Assembly: GCA_009760855.2 (NCBI GenBank)
Contig: WPIO01000180.1
Span: forward strand, 372,001-436,000
Source of the DNA: Cristatella mucedo
Lineage: Eukaryota > Bryozoa > Phylactolaemata > Cristatellidae
Length of the DNA stretch: 64,000 nt
Direction: 5' to 3'
Made by a program: the position numbers and the translations under genes
Notes under the pieces: model-generated
Told to the model about the DNA's origin: nothing
What the model saw: the letters and a program-made list of their open reading frames with translations, nothing else
Databases searched by the model: none
Shown here: positions 61,580 to 64,000 of the stretch, piece by piece
Numbering within the stretch: the first letter of the stretch is position 1
Layout: each line of letters starts with the position of its first letter

Positions 61580-61690
61580 ACAAAGCGAGAGCTCACGGAC
61601 TAGGCAGGTAAGCGTGAGCTCGCGGACTATATAGGTAGATGTGAGCAGAGAACTATGCAGTTAGCTAAGCACCAGCGGACTAACACAATC
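61580..61690. repeat. Short tandem repeat, about 36-bp unit
   Basis: Three decaying units of GCGAGAGCTCACGGACTAGG-CAGGTAA type (GTGAGCTCGCGGACTATATAGG, GTGAGCAGAGAACTATGCAG). Confidence 0.6.
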
Positions 61691-62733
61691 GCATCGAAGT
61701 TGAGGCAAAGTAATGCGTAATATCTGACAGGATACAGGCCCCTGGTAATAAGGCGCTCGCGATGGCACTGCCGGGAACTCTTCATACGGGAAGATCAATA
61801 CAAGTAAAGCGCGCTTTTCAGCACACTTACTTGACCGTGGGCGACTAGAGCACCGGGAGTTCGGATGGATTCGGTCTTAGCAGGTCATTCTAGAAGAAGC
61901 GAGCAGTCGCCGATCGTGGCTGCACATGTCGCAGGCAGCACGCAGCCACACTCTCTGGCGGTAGTCGAGGACTGGTGGGCAAACAAAGGTCTAACTGCTG
62001 AGTGTGCCAGTCATGCCAGGCTTGAATCAATGCGCCCAATAGTCATCAAACAAGGCCCATAGCCGCGAACAATGGCATCCTTGCTGAACAAATATGCCTC
62101 CAATAATCCTACCTATTCATATTGGCCAGCTCGCTTCTAAGCTGCAGTTCACAGGCTGCGACATTTCCGGAATGGCTCCGTAGTCTGGGGCGCTAAGGGA
62201 GGTACCGGGGGGGGGGGCAGTCAACGCCTTCAGTAAGTCCGCGGGAGGAGAGCTAATGAAGTTCTAGATAGTAACATCAGCCTTTTCCTTGGGTCCTGCT
62301 GGCGGAGTTCATTTGCTCCTTTAGTACAAGATTAAGTAGCCGCCAACTAGTGCCCTAATCCTAAGCCTTCAAATTTGCTTTCAGTGACTATCTGAGAACG
62401 AGGATGAAACGGCAATGCCCTGAACGCGACCGGATAGTGTCTTATAGGCACTTGGATTGATGCTTGCTGGACGGGAGATATTGATATCTCCGGTAAGGGT
62501 GATATAAAAAAGTTTGGTTGTATTAGACTATAGCCTACCAGAGTGTAGATGGCTTTATCTCATACGTAGCCTAGCTATGCTTCCACTTGCTGGGTCAACC
62601 ACAGCTGGTCACGTGGCTTCGAGCTCCAGCACTCCCTCCTAACTATACGTTCGTGTAAGCCTTTGCCCAGATCTGTCTAGCACATCTGCAACACTAGCAA
62701 TATTTACACACCCAAGATTTTATATTCAGTTAG
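61691..62733. other. No gene; poly-G run near 62208-62217
   Basis: Nothing recognised, although upstream LINE A sequence may begin somewhere before 62734. Confidence 0.4.
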
Positions 62734-64000
62734 GAGCCTGCAATAGATGCAATCAATTATGATTCAGAAATCGTTAAACCGAACGCTCCAAATAGACTCA
62801 GCCGCCATACCTTCTCTCGATTCTTTGTGCAGAAGATAGACAAGATCAGGGAATCCATCCCTGCGATGACAACCTCCCCACTAGAATGCTGTTCCTCGGT
62901 TCCTGGCTGCACCTCAATATCTGCATTTAAGCAGGTCACTAGTGATCTAGTCCTAAAGTTCGTATCTCAATCAAAGAAGACAACAAGTCCTCTGGACCCT
63001 AGTCCCACTGTCCTGCTCCTACGTTGCATTGATCTGCTGCTGCCATGCATAACTAACATAATTAATATGTCATTAGCCTCAGGTCATGTCCCAGCACCTT
63101 TCAAAAAAGCTGTAGTCAGGCCACTTCTCAAGAAAGCTACACTTGACCAGCAGAACTTGAGCAACTTCCGCCCAGTTTCCCTTCTACCATTCCTATCAAA
63201 GACACTCGAACGGGTCGTGGCAGACCAGCTAAACTCGTTTATCGAAACCTCACACCTTGCTAGTAAGTTCCAGTCTGGCTTTAGAGCTAATCACTCCACA
63301 GAGTCAGCATTGCTTTGGGTATACAACGACCTACTTAGGAATGCAGACATGGGTAGAGTGTCTCTGCTTGTTTTGCTTGATCTTTCGGCAGCTTTTGATA
63401 CCATCGATCACAAAGTTCTTCTAGAGCGCCTCTCATCTCGCCTGGGCATCACTGGCACTGCTCTGCAGTGGTTCAGGTCCTATCTCAGTGGGAGACTCCA
63501 GAGTATTGACGTGAATGCACGAAGATCATCTGAACTACCTCTGAAATATGAAGTACCTCAGGGCTCAGTGCTAGGTCCGGTTCATTTCACGGTTTATACT
63601 CTGCCTCTTGCTGATGTGATTGCCAAGCACAATCTAGATTTTCACTTCTATGCGGATGACACTCAGTTGTACCTTTGCTTTGATCCCTCCCAGCCTTCGA
63701 GCACCTCAAATGCTCTCAACTCACTAGCTGCATGCATTGATGACATCCGCACATGGATGGCAGCAAATTTTCTACAACTTAAAGATGATAAAACTAACTT
63801 ACTAGTTATGGGCAAACCCAGTGTGATCCAGAGATTGGAAAGGCTGTCTCACAAAATTGGCTCTGCCAGCATATCTCCTGTCGAATCAGCTCGGAATCTA
63901 GGTGTCATGTTCCAAAGCGACCTCTCGTTAGACGACCCTTTGACTTCAAGGTTTTGTCGCTCACTTTTAGGTCCCTTCATTCTATGGCTCCAGCCTATCT
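62734..64000 (+). mobile_element. LINE family A, most complete RT domain, runs off the right edge
   Basis: Open frame with no stop from 62734 to the window end (422 codons). In order: linker (FFVQKIDKIRESI), RT entry (FRPVSLLPFLSKTLERVV near 63166-63220), SGFRANHSTESALL, motif A (LLDLSAAFDTIDH, about 63376-63411), motif B (VPQGSVLGP, 63553-63579), motif C (FYADD, 63646-63660), FLQLKDDKTNLLVMGKPS, and NLGVMFQSDLSLDDP. At 63937 about 277 bp are missing relative to the copy at 59174-59453, which shifts the frame, so the last 20 codons are out of the natural frame. The element is probably dead. The endonuclease is not seen. Confidence 0.92.

Overview
The window is eukaryotic, almost certainly from an invertebrate animal. 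It shows GT-AG introns with clear polypyrimidine tracts, non-LTR retrotransposons of the CR1/L2 type, tRNA-derived SINEs and long microsatellites. Nothing prokaryotic was seen: no operons, no CRISPR array, no rRNA. The phylum cannot be fixed from sequence alone. Introns as short as 48 bp sit next to introns of 6-12 kb, a mix seen in flatworms among others, but this is only a hint.

The one host gene I can support lies on the minus strand. It was assembled exon by exon from splice sites, matching reading phases and resemblance to a known family. Thirteen coding exons run from a start codon at 55762 down to a stop at 6703, about 49 kb, and encode about 495 residues. The product looks like a multi-pass membrane protein of the STRA6 / retinol-binding-protein-receptor family (cell-surface retinol uptake). 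The resemblance covers the N-terminal extracellular tail, the transmembrane helices and the loops in order. The C-terminus is shorter than in vertebrate STRA6. No other host gene is convincing.

The rest is mostly retrotransposon debris, much of it inside the introns. LINE family A (3' tail of ATT repeats, 3' stem-loop GCGCC...GGCGC) has about 20 truncated copies. LINE family B (3' tail like ATTACATTA) has about 11. SINE1, with tRNA-Glu-like A and B boxes, carries a 3' tail resembling the LINE A tail and was probably moved by it. SINE2 has a B box, a T-rich end and an 11-bp palindrome. Many copies are nested: SINE1 and SINE2 in B, SINE2 in A, A in A (twice), B in A, and a tail-to-tail A pair inside B.

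Layout. 0-6.6 kb: B copies, a GC-rich tandem-repeat island, CA/TA microsatellites. 6.7-27 kb: receptor exons 5-13 separated by A and B copies. 27-48 kb: many A, B, SINE1 and SINE2 copies, with receptor exon 5 at 36.4 kb. 48.7-55.8 kb: receptor exons 1-4. 56-64 kb: A copies, ending with the most complete reverse transcriptase frame, which runs off the right edge.
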